Shown here piece by piece: positions 23,086 through 35,765 of a DNA stretch of 64,000 nucleotides (the stretch's first letter is position 1; each line of letters starts with the position of its first letter). Under the pieces are notes generated by a model, which saw nothing but the letters and a program-made list of their open reading frames with translations, was not told where the DNA came from and did no database searches. Origin of the DNA: Engraulis encrasicolus (taxonomy: Eukaryota; Chordata; Actinopteri; Clupeiformes; Engraulidae); assembly GCF_034702125.1 (NCBI RefSeq), contig NC_085860.1, forward strand, positions 52,284,393-52,348,392, written 5' to 3'. A program made the position numbers and the translations under genes.

Positions 23086-24793
23086 GGGTAATTTCACGTG
23101 AAATCAGACACTTTGGGACCTGACCGAACCGGATTTCAATCATACTTGGTGTGCCTTTTTAGTAGCAAGGTAGCACCCCAGAACTGCATTGGTTTGAATC
23201 TGACATGAATATTAAGGGAGAAACAGACTAGCGAAGGTTTACAAATGAGGGTAGGACACTATACATTCAGCCTTGATTATATCAGTCAGTGTTAGTCACA
23301 AAAAGATGTCTGTGGTGTTGTTTGAAAGCTCTTTTCTGGCTCTACATATGATATTACACAATCAGCTTGGAATACAACAATCCTCAGAATATGAATTATG
23401 ATCAATTAAAAAAAATAAGAAATGAATATTTAAAAAACTCATATTTTAAAATGGCCAGTTCCTTGTCCAAGCCGGCAATGTCATGAACAACACCTGAAAT
23501 GCTGGTGTTTGGTTCTTTATTAATTTCAAAGATAATGGGACTCAAAAATATGGCATCATACAAATCACCTAGTAATAATATGGTAATACCATAGTAATAT
23601 CACATGACGGCATGTCTATCGGAATATGTGAAGGATGGAGATGGTCCATGAGGATGCAGGGAGTTCAGTTTCACCTCTCCAGTGCTCGGCATACATTCCT
23701 CAACACATGCTAGCCACTAGTTGACATCATGTACAGCTACAACATACCCTTTGATGCTTGAACATTTAGAAAATTCCTTTACTGAGCTTATTCTTTCAAC
23801 CCTGCTTTCTCTGAATGCTGAAACTGGATTAACTTCGCTTCCACTGTGTCCATTGGCAATGGGCAGAAGCTGTGTAGTTTTTGAGTACCTGCAATAGAGC
23901 TTGAAAGTCCCGCCCCTTAGTTCCGCATTTCATGGAACCTAAGCTGACCATCTAACAACATGGTAGCGAGTAAATATCTTCTGATCTCGGTCATTATATG
24001 CACTGGGCTACAAATATGCTGTTGAAGAGGCTGGATAAAGATTTTTCATGCAAAAGTATCAATGTTTTGTTCCGAGGCTGTCTGCATGAAAAATGTGAAG
24101 AAACATAACTTTCTAAAACGTTTGGGGGTTCGTACGAAAAATCAAACAAAAATATCAGAAACAACATATGTGGAGCTCGTTGCACAAATCGAAGGGGATC
24201 GAAGTATCATTTTAATACCGCCATTGGATTGCATGCTACGATTTTCGGCTAAAAACGCCGTTGAGGTCCCATGAAATCGGGGGAAGTGACATCACTTTCA
24301 AGCTCTGTAGGGACCAACGAGGGTGCAGGGCCCACTGGGAAAATGCCCGGTATGTCATATGGCCAGTCCAGTCTTGTCCCTGACACTAATCTATTACTAC
24401 TTCATTACAACTCATTTCAACCTTTATGTCCCATGATCTCTGAAATTAATACAGAACCAAACACCAGAATTTCAGGTGTTGTTCATGGCATTGCAGGCTA
24501 CGTTAAGACAAGGAACTGGCCATTTAAAAAAATGAGTTTTATAGATATTCAATTTTTAATTTTTCAATTTATCATAATTCATATTCTAAGGGTTGTTGTA
24601 TTCCAAGCTGATTGTGTAATATGTAGAAAAGAGCTTTCAAACAACACCTAGTCTGTTTCTCCCCTACTATTCATGTCAGATTCAAACCAATGTAGTTCTG
24701 GGGTGCTACCTTGCTACTAAAAAGGCACACCAAGTATGATTGAAATCCGGGTCGGTCGGGTCCCAAAGTGTCTGATTTCACGTGAAATGACCC
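23086..24793. mobile_element. 1.7-kb foldback element with GGGTAATTTCACG ends
   Basis: The left end GGGTAATTTCACGTGAAATC and the right end GATTTCACGTGAAATGACCC are complements. Pairing continues far inward, for example the GCTGGTGTTTGGTTCT region at about 23500 against about 24450. Candidate 4-bp target duplication ATTA (23082-23085 and 24794-24797). No transposase was seen. The ends share GGGT(C/A)ATT with the elements at 982 and 57504. Confidence 0.85.
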
Positions 24794-25708
24794 ATTANTA
24801 GAACACCCATGACATTAAAGACGTCTTTTGGAGCTATGGAAGTTTATTAGTTGCAGAGGACTGGTAGAAATGACACCAGGCCCGGGTGAGCTAATTGCTA
24901 GCTGGCTAGCCCTGCAAGAAAGCACTGGAAATAAGACATGCCCTACCGACAAATAGTGTATTGCACAACCATTTCACAAGCCCGAAAATGCTCAACATTT
25001 CAGTGATAGATGAAGAAAGACCCTGATGTTGAAAACGAGGCATTATAAACGTTGTAGGTGAAAAATGACTTTAATAGGCAACTCGTTTTGGTGGTCAATC
25101 ACAATTGTGGTGGTTATGTAGCCGCTTTGCTAGCGACATAGACACATCACTCCCATAGCGTTCTGGATAGCATTTATCTCAAATTTCTGCCACGACCCAC
25201 CACAGCCTGTCAAAACAATTGATAGCCACCATTTCGTACTTGGAATGTATTGATGGTTATCATACCAAGTAGCCTACACTGGTTCATAAGACCTGTGTTT
25301 CAATGGTTGAACCAGCGTGAAATACACTGTCTAGTTGAATGGACATGCTGAAATGCTGCAATGACGGTCCAGTCCTCACAGAAAGTGAATCTGCAATTGA
25401 CATTCAATCAGCGAGATGAAATGACAACCCAAAGGATAACAAGTGCATACGTATTTACTCAAAATGAAACGCATTGACAATGAAAGCCTACATTTATTTC
25501 ATTTACATGCAGGTAAACATTACTGATGGAAACACTGTTAGCATAGTCTATCATGCCAGTGAAATCACCAGCTATTTCCACCCATTCGCCATAATCATTC
25601 CAGCAGCTGTAGGCTATAGCTCTACCTTTCTTTTCTTCTCATCATCCCTAACCCTATCCATCTTCTAATTGCCCTGTCCATAAAGCTGCGGGCCATCATC
25701 CTCTATGT
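24794..25708. other. rnf213 intron
   Basis: About 24950-25160 is a reversed, diverged piece of the repeat at 381-790. The single N of the window is at 24798. Nothing else was recognised. Confidence 0.5.
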
Positions 25709-25964
25709 CAGGGGTGGGGAACTTCTCATGAAATATGACATATTTTGTAAAGAAATCATAGAAAATGCATTTGAAATACAATTAAATTATATTCAGGAAA
25801 CCTAGAGAAGGTGGGGTCTATTTTAAAGTAGGCTGCCTTCAATATAGGACTAAAGTGCAGGGGGAAAGCCTGGGTTGTGTTCATAGTATGGCCCTCAGAG
25901 GACTTCTACGGCCCTCGGATGAATTTGAAGTGGCCCTTCAAATGAAAAAGGTTCCCCACCTCTG
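25709..25964. mobile_element. hAT MITE with perfect 8-bp target duplication
   Basis: Ends CAGGGGTGGGGAAC and GTTCCCCACCTCTG; both flanks read CTCTATGT (25701-25708 and 25965-25972). These are Charlie-like hAT termini. No ORF. Confidence 0.93.
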
Positions 25965-26451
25965 CTCTATGTTGTTTTTTGCCTTCATGCTGATTTTTTG
26001 ATGTTGAATATTTTCACATCCGTGGAACTCGTCCTACATGACATGCGCCCAAACCTCGTTTTGGGGATTAAAGTTGTTTTTTTATATTTACAGTGAAAAA
26101 TTGTGACCTTGAATGCCAATTTACTTATCCAATTAAGATTGGAGATTCAATTGAGACAAATGCAATGAGCTATAGTAGTGTGTAACTGAAAATAGACACT
26201 TTAAAAGGACAAGATGACAGCTGAGGGATAAATTGTAGTCCAACAAGTCATGTCTGGGTCTTTGTTGTTGTTAAATTGGTACACCCTGCTCCATGATAGC
26301 TTTTATCGTTGTGTAGAATGTTTAGCTTTGGATGGTTAATTCACTGATTACCCTGAAAAGCATTGAAATACCTTCACTCTTTACAGACCCTTTACCCTAC
26401 CCAACTTGACTCAGGTCATGCTGATTGCAAGAATATCTACATACTGTAACT

Positions 26452-26500
26452 GTAAATTGTTTCGGATAAAAGCTTCAGGTAAGTGTAATGTAATGCACTT
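26452..26500 (+). mobile_element. short L2 LINE tail next to a splice donor
   Basis: Reads TTGTTTCGGATAAAAGCTTC, then GGTAAGTGTAATGTAATGCA, a worn L2 3' tail. It ends within about 10 bp of the donor of the exon 27761-26510. Confidence 0.6.
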
Positions 26501-26509
26501 AACACTCAC

Positions 26510-27761
26510 CTACACCTGCCCTTTTGGAGGTCACCAACCCCACAAAAAGCCCAGATTTGAATACAGTGGGTGCACTGTATTGACCTGCAGAAACCCTATA
26601 ATGAGAAGCCAAATACCTCTGTATCTCTTCAAGAGGTTCTTGTGGCACAATGTGAAGGCGGTAATGGCTGAAGGCGGAGGGAATGTAGGCATGTTCGCGA
26701 TCAGAGCTACAGATTAGAACTAAGTAATAGTCATCCTGGATTGGTATTGTTGGCTTTTGAAAGAATTGCTCGACCTTCACACTGACTTCATATGAGAGCT
26801 GGTCAGGATATACCATGGTGAAGATCTTCCCAGTGTCGTTGTTATATTTTGTCATCATGCAGCGCCGGAGGAACAGCTCCACTTGCTCAATTGGTGTTGT
26901 GGGACTGCAAAGCAGCACCTCGTCAAATGTTGGAAGGGGTTCTGAATGGCTGGTCATGTAAACAGAAATGCAGGACATGAGGATCTCGGCAGTGCGACAC
27001 ACAATAAGATTTGGACGCCCATCCACCAATCCATGTGGCAACTCCCTTTTAACAATTCCATCTGTCTTCAAACTGTTTTCACTGTTGACTTCGTCAACTG
27101 GATTCGTCAAGCTTTCGAGCAGCTTACCCAGACACCCCATTTCAAGAGAATCCGGGAGAAAAGCATTCATATCTCTCATGTAGGCCTTCCAAACCACATC
27201 CAGTTTACCTGCGCCCTGAACCTGTTGTATCTTACTGCAAAGGTCATCAACTCTGGAGTCTGATGCAGCCTGTAATTCTGTTTCCATTGTGTGGACATCA
27301 TGAAACTCAACATCTTTGCTCTTCTCAGGGGGCTGCAGGGAGCTCTGCATGGAGTGCCAGGCCTCTTGGAGGTCTCTGTGGTTGCAATGTGGCTTAATGA
27401 AGGACAGCATCATGAGGGCCTGTGGGTTGGGTTTACTGAAGTTCTTCTTTGCCAGGTTGGTGCACAAGTAGACAATCTGCTCAGCAGTGAAGTAATTGAG
27501 GTAATAATGGTGAGATCTCTGTTTGTCCATGAAGTTGTTCCAGAAGCTGAGACAGGTCTCCATCTTCTTGCACAAATCCGGTAGATGCTCAGCTGGACTT
27601 CCCTCCACAATGGTAATTTCAAGGGCACTTATGCCGAAGTTCATGACTACGACCGGCTCAACTTTGCAATTAATGTTTGCCTCCCAGTGATGGAATAATG
27701 GATTGCCAGCAGTTAAGAGGTCTATGAATGCTACTGCTAACCTCTGCACATTGGCAAACAC
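26510..27761 (-). CDS. rnf213: RNF213-like large exon ending in a split P-loop
   Basis: A 1252-bp exon with a phase-1 end encodes about 417 residues from VFANVQRLAVAFIDLLTAGN, through HYYLNYFTAEQIVYLC, LMMLSFIKPHC and PTFDEVLLCSPTTPIEQVEL, to VTSKRAGVG. These blocks are characteristic of RNF213 between the N-terminal arm and the second AAA unit. The last residues are the first half of a Walker A loop (RAGVG), completed by KSLY in the next exon 5.8 kb away. The acceptor is CTTTTCAG at 27762 and the donor is GTGAGTG at 26503-26509. An antisense L2 LINE tail begins within about 10 bp of this donor. The frame is open throughout. Confidence 0.95.
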
Positions 27762-27951
27762 CTGAAAAGGTAGAAAGGCATTTTAATGTTTAGAATACAC
27801 ATAAAACATAGAGGATATTGCGTACATTACAAATATAAATGTACTAATGTAAATGTAAATGTACTACATACTGTATGACGCCACTACCACCCTTCATTTC
27901 ACTACATTAGCCTGCCGTTTACATTGCCACTAAGCATGGAGACAGGTCGTT

Positions 27952-28110
27952 TCGTCTAATGTATTTTTCCAAGGGGACCATTCGGATAAAACTTGAGACC
28001 ATTCATATTAGGCATGGGGCGTTTTGTCGAGGAAGTTCCGTCTACCACAAAGACCTACGAAACGTCCTTAAATTTGAACTAAACATCCTTAGGTTTGAAC
28101 TAAACGTCCC
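27952..28110 (+). repeat. left terminal inverted repeat with AAACGTCC motifs
   Basis: Outer ~35 bp matches the right end at about 85%. Inside are three spaced AAACGTCC/AAACATCC words with GAACTAAACGTCC context (about 28057-28110), typical of sub-terminal transposase-binding repeats (inference). Confidence 0.75.
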
Positions 28111-28802
28111 TTCAGGCTGCCTATTTTGTTGAATAGTTTTTGTTGGAAATCGTCCATCAATCCCTTCAAGCCTGCAGGCTGCCAATTTTGTTTTAATTTT
28201 TGTTGATTTAAAAATGTAGCCTATATCAGCTCTTTTAACACTCATTTTAACTTTTTTGTTGTTGATTTAAATGTAAATCAGCTGTTGTTCATTTTAACTG
28301 TAAAGACAATATAGAGCTCTTCAGCGTTGACGTCAACTTGTATGCGGCGTTTGGACTACTGGTTCCCTGGCGATTTTTTACATTGCAAAACGCCATAGGG
28401 ATTCAGGTTTGGCAAAAATATAAGTTGCACGGCAACAACGAACATTAGCGTGTCCCCGCATCCCTTTCTCATTAGTGGAACGGATCGTATCATCATGTTG
28501 GTGTAGTCACATGTTAAATCATGACGATTTTAATTCAATATTGCTAACCCCTTTCTGATCATTAAAACTTCCGAACTACATGCAGTTGTCTCTTACCTGT
28601 TACATCATCCGTGGTACGCTACATCACGATTCACAACAAGCACTTAGTTAGCTACTCTAACTACATATCTAGCTACTGACCTTGATAGCCACTACATACA
28701 CTGTACTTTTTCATATTATATATTACACACACAAACAAAATGGCAATACCTCTTCATGCCATTATGTTATTCTTCGAAAACGAAAAAAAAAAGTGTAGTT
28801 AG
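28111..28802. other. left sub-terminal region of the giant element
   Basis: Positions 28111-28320 match 54375-54560 in the same (direct) orientation, for example TTTTTGTTGGAAATCGTC. A palindromic TGACGTCA (CRE-like) is at 28328-28335, about 470 bp before the first nuclease exon seen. A start codon exon for the nuclease gene may lie here but was not found. Confidence 0.5.
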
Positions 28803-28911
28803 GGGTGAGAACCATTTTAACTCGGGACATGTGGAGGAGTTCCGCTATGTTGCAGGTTGTCTTGCAGGTGCAGTCAGGGCCAGCATGAGAGATAGACTGT
28901 ACAAGGTGTCG
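28803..28911 (+). pseudogene. SWIM-YqaJ nuclease gene, upstream exon
   Basis: A 109-bp exon encodes GENHFNSGHVEEFRYVAGCL, then AGAVRASMRDRLYKVS. The SGHV...V(R)xSM(R)xxxYxV pattern is what precedes the SWIM finger in YqaJ-type transposon proteins. Acceptor TAGTTAG, donor TCG followed by GTAAGT, phase 0 into the next exon. Reversed relatives of this exon lie at about 43930-43655 and 44240-44110. Classed as pseudogene because the next exon has a nonsense codon. Confidence 0.75.
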
Positions 28912-29308
28912 GTAAGTTGATATAGGGTGGCACATCATTGAAGCACTACAGTTCTACAGTGATTTAACAGATACTGAGTAAGGCTACCATGCTTTGAAAT
29001 AAGAGCAGTTGTTTTTACTCTGTTTAAATGTACACAAATGTAGGCTACCAACAACACTAATAAGCTAGCCAAGAGCCTGAACTGAAAAACAAATGAAAGG
29101 AAGACAGAATGAATGAACACTTTTATTATTCAATTTAATTTAATTAATATCAAGAACAATAGAACACAATGTCAAATGCTATGCTTAATTTTTTAATATA
29201 TTATCATTGACAACGAAGTATTTCAGTGTTGAGGTTTGCACTGCTTTGAGGTCACCAGGTCAACGTTTGATCTAACAAAGTAATGTGTGCTTTGCTCACA
29301 TTTAACAG

Positions 29309-30346
29309 GTTTACATAAACACAAATGGTGAAATTCAATCCACCTGGTGTGAATGCCCCCGGGGAGAGCACAAATGCAGCCATGCAGTAGCCCTCTGCAT
29401 GGTGGGCCACCACAATTTGAGCCGCACTGATGTGGAGTGTGTATGGAAAAGGCCAAAGGTTGCAAATGTAGACCACTCAGCTGAAGTCCTTTTTCCCCGC
29501 AAGCCATATGAGTCACTGGCAAGGCAGCCCTGTGAGGAGGACCGTGAATGGCTGAGGCAACGCCTGGCCGGAAAGGGGACGGGCATAGGCTGGCTCCTTG
29601 CTCCCGAGCCACAGCCAGAAGCACCGGCACCAGTGCTGGCTTTCTCTGTCCCAGAAGTCATCAGGTAGAGGCTGCACATGGGTGTCGACAGTGTCCTCGA
29701 CAGTCTGTCTGTGTCTGGTCCACAGCAGGAAGCTGTACAACTGGCAACAGTGGGCCAGCGCACCAATCCTCTCTGGCACAAGCTCCGTGAAGGGAGACTG
29801 ACGGCAAGCAATTTTGGTGCTGTTCTCCGTGCCAAGCGAGTTACAGCCTCTCTTCTCACCAGAGTCCTGGGCCACAACAGCCTGGATGGGGTTCTATCTG
29901 TGGAGTGGGGGTTGAAAAATGAGAAGGAAGCTGTCAAATTGTTTTCTGTCTCCACTGGCCTGAAAGTACAGGACAGTGGGTTGTGGCTGTCACCATCGGG
30001 CATCTTGGGGGCATCTCCAGATGGTCTTGTGGAGGATGAGGCTCTCCTTGAGGTGAAATGCCCATACACAGTCCGCAACATGCTCATCCAAGAGGCTGTG
30101 AACACCAAGGGCTTTTACATCAAAGAACACGAAGGCTCGTACCGCCTGGATGATGAGCACCCTTACTGGCACCAGGTCCAGGGCCAGCTTCATGTGGCCC
30201 AGAAGGAGGCATGCTATTTCGTTGTCTGGACCACCAAAGACGGCCTCATCATCCGCATCACCCGCGATCCGGCATGGCAGACAAACCTGCAGATTTTAGA
30301 AAACTTTTTTACATCACACATGCTCCCACAAATTATGAAACAGTGA
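29309..30346 (+). pseudogene. SWIM zinc finger + YqaJ exonuclease exon with one nonsense codon
   Basis: A 346-codon exon follows acceptor TTTAACAG. Residues about 14-25 form a SWIM finger, CECPRGEHKCSH (C-x-C-x6-C-x-H; 29348-29383). Codons from 29774 on form a YqaJ/lambda-exonuclease PD-(D/E)xK fold: WHKLREGRLTASNFG, GASPDGLV (Asp at 30020), LEVKCP (Glu at 30050, Lys at 30056) and YWHQVQGQLHV. The Asp-10-Glu-2-Lys spacing matches lambda exonuclease. The protein ends MLPQIMKQ and stop. An in-frame TAG at 29666-29668, between the finger and the nuclease, would cut it; the related copy at 43.4 kb has CAG there. The gene is convergent with the transposase copies. In ISL2EU-like elements the nuclease is a companion of unproven function. 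Confidence 0.88.
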
Positions 30347-30514
30347 ACCATTTGTGTGTTTACAAAGTTATTTGTATACATATGTATACATTGTGTACAT
30401 TTGTATATATATATATGTGTATGCTGAGCTGCCCTAGCCCCAGACCAGACTCTTGACAGGTGTGTGTGTGTGTGTGTGTTGTCTACTCTACTTAAAAAAA
30501 AAAACAAAAAAAAA

Positions 30515-30656
30515 CCCTTCTTTGCGTCTTGCACTTGTTGTTTTGTATATTACCGGTGCACTTTGTATCTGCTAGTGATGTTGGCTATGATTATGTCCTC
30601 GTTTGTAAGTCGCTTTGGTTATAAAGCGTCTGCCAAAAGCAATGTAATGTAATGTA
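30515..30656 (+). mobile_element. L2 LINE 3' tail
   Basis: Reads TCGTTTGTAAGTCGCTTTGG, then AAAGCGTCTGCCAAAAGC, then TGTAATGTAATG. Only the tail is present. Confidence 0.75.
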
Positions 30657-30690
30657 AAATATTTGTTATAGTTCATGATTGTTAAAAGAA

Positions 30691-30705
30691 CCCCCCCCCC
30701 CCCCC

Positions 30706-30742
<37 letters not shown>
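30691..30742. repeat. poly-C followed by poly-A tract
   Basis: About 16 C, then about 36 A. Its length is likely uncertain in the assembly. Confidence 0.9.
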
Positions 30743-30744
<2 letters not shown>

Positions 30745-33138
30745 TAAAATCCTGGTATGCATCTGATTAAAAACATGAGAATGTCATACCAACACACTTT
30801 GTCCAGGGTGGTTATGCGTCTGTATAAATGGTATAAAAGGCATGTGAGCACAGAACAGTACTATTTTTTACTCTTAAGTTACGGAATTGTGGTTTTTGCC
30901 ATCTAAAAACATTAAGGAGTTTCCTTTAAAAGGCACATTACTTTGTATTGGTGACCAAGGCACACAGTATGATGCAGGTCATTCTACTGGTTCTAATTAA
31001 TTTCCCATACACCTAAAGCTAAAAGTAGTAGAGTAGAGTAACCATAAAAGAAAAAAAAAAGTAAAAGACACCATGCCATAACACCAGAAGTTGCGGTACA
31101 CTTGCAGTTAAGTTCAGTCACGTCAAGTACTCAACTCTTCAATCACTACACTGGAATCCTCAGGTTGAAATGGGATATTCTTCCTCGTCAGTGACCTTGG
31201 TAAATATCACGCACATACATTTATTTAAAAATTGATATTGAACTGGACAATGAAATTAACACCTGTGGAATATGAAATTTATGTTCCAGTAGGCTACATT
31301 AACTTGACGAAAGTTATTGTCCCCTACATGAAATGTCAAAGGAATCAACCTTTCTGTAATGATCATCATGCGGGCCAGAGACTGTTTCCAGTCATTCTTC
31401 CTTGTCTGCGACCTTACACGTCACATTTAGTGACAGTTGTACCTCACATTTGCCAGTTGTACCTCACATTTAGCGAATGTGACTTCTTGACGACACGGAA
31501 CAAAACAAGGAAAAAAAGAGTAAACCAAATCTTCAACCCTCGTGACACATTTGATTCAGGAATAACTCAATTCAATACTGGAAAAAAGTCGTCACAATTT
31601 CAAAAGCATCACTTAACGTGGACGTTGTAAAACCTACAAACAAAAAACTGCGGCCACCATGCCAGCTGGCGTGCGCGCATATGAAGTTGATGAGCTGTGG
31701 CGCGCGTAAGCACACGCCAACACCATATCGCTCAAATAACATTGTTTGTTTCCGAACATGGAAGAAACAAACGTGGATTGTCTTAAATTAACAAAATATC
31801 TCCGTGAAATGGCAGACACAACCTGTAAAGGTGTGTAGGGCATAGCACTAACCTTTCACCTTGGTGACATATACCATCTTTGACCATCCATCGTCATTCA
31901 CATACCGCTTAACACTGTACACGTGAAACACACCAACTTACAAGACAGATATTCACACTATCAAAAATCATGTTGAAAACAATGTCTAACAAGCTGAGTA
32001 AGTCTTCACGTCGACAGCATGGAGCGTGCGTAAAAGCAATGTGCGCTTGGAACGCGAGCTCTTGTACCATGGGAGCCTGACAAAATATAGAAATTCACAT
32101 CTCATTTCAAATATCCAAGCCTAGTTCTACCTTTACGTCTCCTTGCAGTAGGCCTATTGTCCATTTCTTTGCTTTAACAACCACCCTACAGCCTAATCGC
32201 CACAGCGCTGTGGCGCGTGGAGGCAACATTAGCACATTACAGCTGCTAAAATTGTCATTCGGCTACATCAACAGTGAACAGGAAACATGGCGATACTTAC
32301 GTGGAGTACTTCAATGTACAAGACGGAGACGTTCATCAATGTCACACGGCTCCTTACTATCACCCTTGGCTGCACGAACCCCAGAGTAATCGAAGGTGTT
32401 GCGTCACTAGGAGGGCACAGCTGAGCCCGGCTATCTGCTGGCTGAAACACTCAGGTTTTCCCCGATGTGCTGAAGTACCATTTCATCGCCGGTATCCGTT
32501 TCCCATGTCTGTACACACAGGCCGGTCTACCTCTGTACACTTTCTAGTTCATCTGTAAAGTTCAAGGAGTACATATTTGTAGGCCTACTTCCCGTCAGAA
32601 TCAACTCTGAAACAAGCACAAACCGTTAACCTTCAAATGCCTATCCGTTGAGATTGTGTTGCGCGTGCTGCTCCAGCTCAGCAACAGAAAAACCCTTGTG
32701 ATGACAGAAGTTTCGTGTATCATTCCGTTGGATCATTCGAAGCAGCGTCTCACATTGTGGTCGGTGGTTCCACATCACTGTTTTTTTTATTTTTTATTTA
32801 TTTTTTAGCATAACATAAAATGTACAACAAAGTGTCAACCAATCCTGTCAGCACCGTGAGTGGAGTCGGGCGATTCGTTCAATGGACGTTTCCAAAAGGA
32901 TGTTCAAATGTAAGACTTTTTGTAGCCTTATGCAAATAAAAATGACCAGGAGGATATGCTGATGTCTATGTTATAATAACAATTGCTCAAGGGTGTTGCG
33001 TTTACAGTTAAAAATAAAATAAATAATAAAGCATAGAGGTGATGCGTTAAAGGCAGGGCGATCACCTACATAGATACAACAATGTAAAAATAGATTAAAA
33101 ATGATCAGGAGTGTGGCCCTATGTATTTCACAATAATA

Positions 33139-33142
<4 letters not shown>

Positions 33143-33194
<52 letters not shown>
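33143..33194. repeat. (TA)n microsatellite
   Basis: Pure TA run of about 52 bp. Confidence 0.95.
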
Positions 33195-33196
<2 letters not shown>

Positions 33197-35639
33197 TGCC
33201 TTAACAATAGTGTTAAATTAATAATAATGAATAATTAAATTAGATTATTCATGGAAACTGACAGACAAGTACAGCTGAGTAACGTTTTTTAAATTAACAT
33301 TTTTAAAATTTAAGTTGCATGTTGCATTACACGAATTGTCCATCAATCGCACACAGGGAAGAAAATGTAGGCATACCAACACAATTCACCTGGATGTTTG
33401 TGTTCATTTGCAAAGCGTAGCATGAAACATTTTTCAGTTTCCCTTTTATTGTTGAAAATGACCGTTCATATGTTCGATCACCTATAATTCTTGCCATTCA
33501 AACATTTTGAGAACACATTTTAAACATATATACTAGCACTTTGCAATGCAATTGAAAGGCCGATAAACATTTCCCAAAATTCTACAAAGTGATGCACTGT
33601 TTTGGTAATGAATGTACAACCTACATGTTCACCATTGGCATAAACTTGAAACCACTTCTTCACTGACTATGTTATGCATGGGGAAACCACTGGAACCTGT
33701 ATCAGAATTTGTTGGAGTTGCATCTTAAACTTCACATCTTCAACGGCTGCTATCTATCTATCTGCTGGGTACATATTAAAGGAATGGTAGTGCTGGTTAG
33801 GATAACCATCTTTAATTAGAGTCAGTTAACTGAAGGACTGTATTTCCACCTGTCACTTTTCATGCAACATTAACATGACTATATCTCTTACTTTGTACAG
33901 TTAAAAAAACACAATCTGTACTTGGTTGGTACAATGACATCCATTATGAACATGACGTGACCATTGAAAAACAACAGACAAAGTGAGTACCTTTTCAAAC
34001 TTTAATTAATTAACACACCATATTTATACATTAACATTAACAGCACATTAGGCATTTTGTCAGAACAGGTGAGTGCTGCATTAGTAAATTACTGTTGCAA
34101 CATTTGTTCATATTCTGATACAAACAGGCCATTCTGGAACACCACAAGAACTTGGAGAAAGCAAACAAGTGCACATTCAGGCACTTAAGTTAGTCTTTAG
34201 CCAACATTACCAATAACCTTATCAATTCGAATGTAAATCTTGTCCAATTCCCATGGTGGTGAAAAAAAAGAGATGTTGGAACTGGTGGGACAGGCAGTTG
34301 AACAGAGTCAGTGTGTGAGGGCAATATGACTTCTTGGCATTGAACTTCCACGGATATTATACATTCCAAACATAGGCAATGGACATGGTTGGTTTAAGGG
34401 TCCACATGCAGTTGACATGGTGAGTAGACATTGTGCTACATGTTGAAGAAGCTGCCGTTCAGATTATGTTTACAGTACACTCCTGAAGTTGATGGGACCA
34501 TGGGCTTGCCTTGGTAGTCTGGCAGAGAAAGTTCACTGAAAGCTGCTGTGTGGAAAACTGGTACTGGGACAGGGTAAATGACAGCATTTTGCTGTATGGT
34601 ACAGCACTAGTGGCAGTGAAAAAGATGTTGCGAATGTCACATTTGATCTACAAATGGCGGTGAATAGCATGTCAGATGGAGTTAGAATTACAGTACACGT
34701 TGGCAGTACATTCGTGAGGTTAAAGGCACTGGCAGGTTTAACATTGTTCAGACACAGGCAGTGGACATAGTGGATAAGTCAGGGTACACATGTTGGTATA
34801 ACAACACTTTGCAAGTTGGTGATGTAATGCTCTATGCAGCACGTTCACATTTTAACGGAATCCATAGTCATAAGTTCAGGGGAAGACAGACAGACTGTAT
34901 CAGACTGTACCGGAATTCAGTTAACATACTGGTATTGCTAAGCTGGAAGGAGGCATAGTGGACAGTGGCATTGCAGAGGGACAAAGACAGTGTTAAGAGT
35001 TCAGGACTACACAGGCTGCAAACATACTGCCATCACAGTTTGAGGGACACCGGCAGGAAGGACACAGGCTGAGCAGAACATCTTTGAGGAGTTGAGGGGA
35101 GCACTGGCAGTGTTATAGCTCAGGAGAAAACAGCCCATGGCTTACGTGGAAAGAGGATTTCAGCTGACGTGTGTTCTTTTGCAGCTTTTGGGCCTTTTCC
35201 CATACACAAGAACTATACAGAGGGCAAGTTGTTGAAATAATAGCTTGAGGGATCACAGGTATCAGATGATTCTGTTGTCATTCTACCACTCTGGGCTTTT
35301 TTCGTGAGCAATTCACATGACTGTGGCTAAAACTGTGGTGGGCAGTCATGCAGAGGGTCTGCTGTTAATTACAGCATTTATACTGTACACACAGGACTAC
35401 ACAGCCAGCTCAAATATTTGCATTGATTTACAGTAAAGCGGCACTAGACATTCTCAAGGAGGCGTAGTGGACAGTGGCATTGCCGTTTCAGGGGTAGACA
35501 GTGTTGGAGTTCAGGAGTACACAGGCAGGCAGGACAAAGATACTGGACTTGGTGTATGAGGCATAGTGGACAGTGGCATTACAGCTTGAGGGTCAAAGGC
35601 AGGCAGGTCAAAGGTACTGGACTAAGTGTGTGAGGCATT

Positions 35640-35765
35640 GTGTTCACAGCCTCTTGGATGAGCATGTTGCGGACTGTGTACGGGCATTTTACCTCAAGGA
35701 GAGCCTCATCCTCCACAAGACCATCTGGAGATGCCTGATGGTGACAACCACAACCCACTGTCATG
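35640..35765 (-). pseudogene. YqaJ active-site fragment at the array edge
   Basis: The minus strand encodes HHQASPDGLVEDEALLEVKC, then PYTVRNMLIQEAVNT, the catalytic segment of the nuclease with its Asp, Glu and Lys. It is flanked on both sides by satellite words. This segment is otherwise absent from the array. Confidence 0.85.

Larger units (their letters stand above)
30347..35400. other. interior of the giant element, nuclease 3' flank
   Basis: Holds an L2-type tail (about 30515-30656), a C-then-A tract (30691-30742), a (TA)n run (33143-33194), and otherwise unrecognised AT-rich DNA. From about 34300 onward, words of the later satellite (GGACAGTGGCATT, ACAGGCAGG) appear scattered, as if the array decays gradually on this side. 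No gene was recognised. Confidence 0.5.

Noticed and set aside
29223..30108. Minus-strand frames of up to 257 codons over the nuclease exon
   Set aside because: Antisense shadows of the SWIM-YqaJ exon, which has clear domain motifs on the plus strand.
31232..31630. 132-codon plus-strand frame inside the giant element
   Set aside because: No recognisable domain, no related copy in the window and no splice context; left as unassigned.
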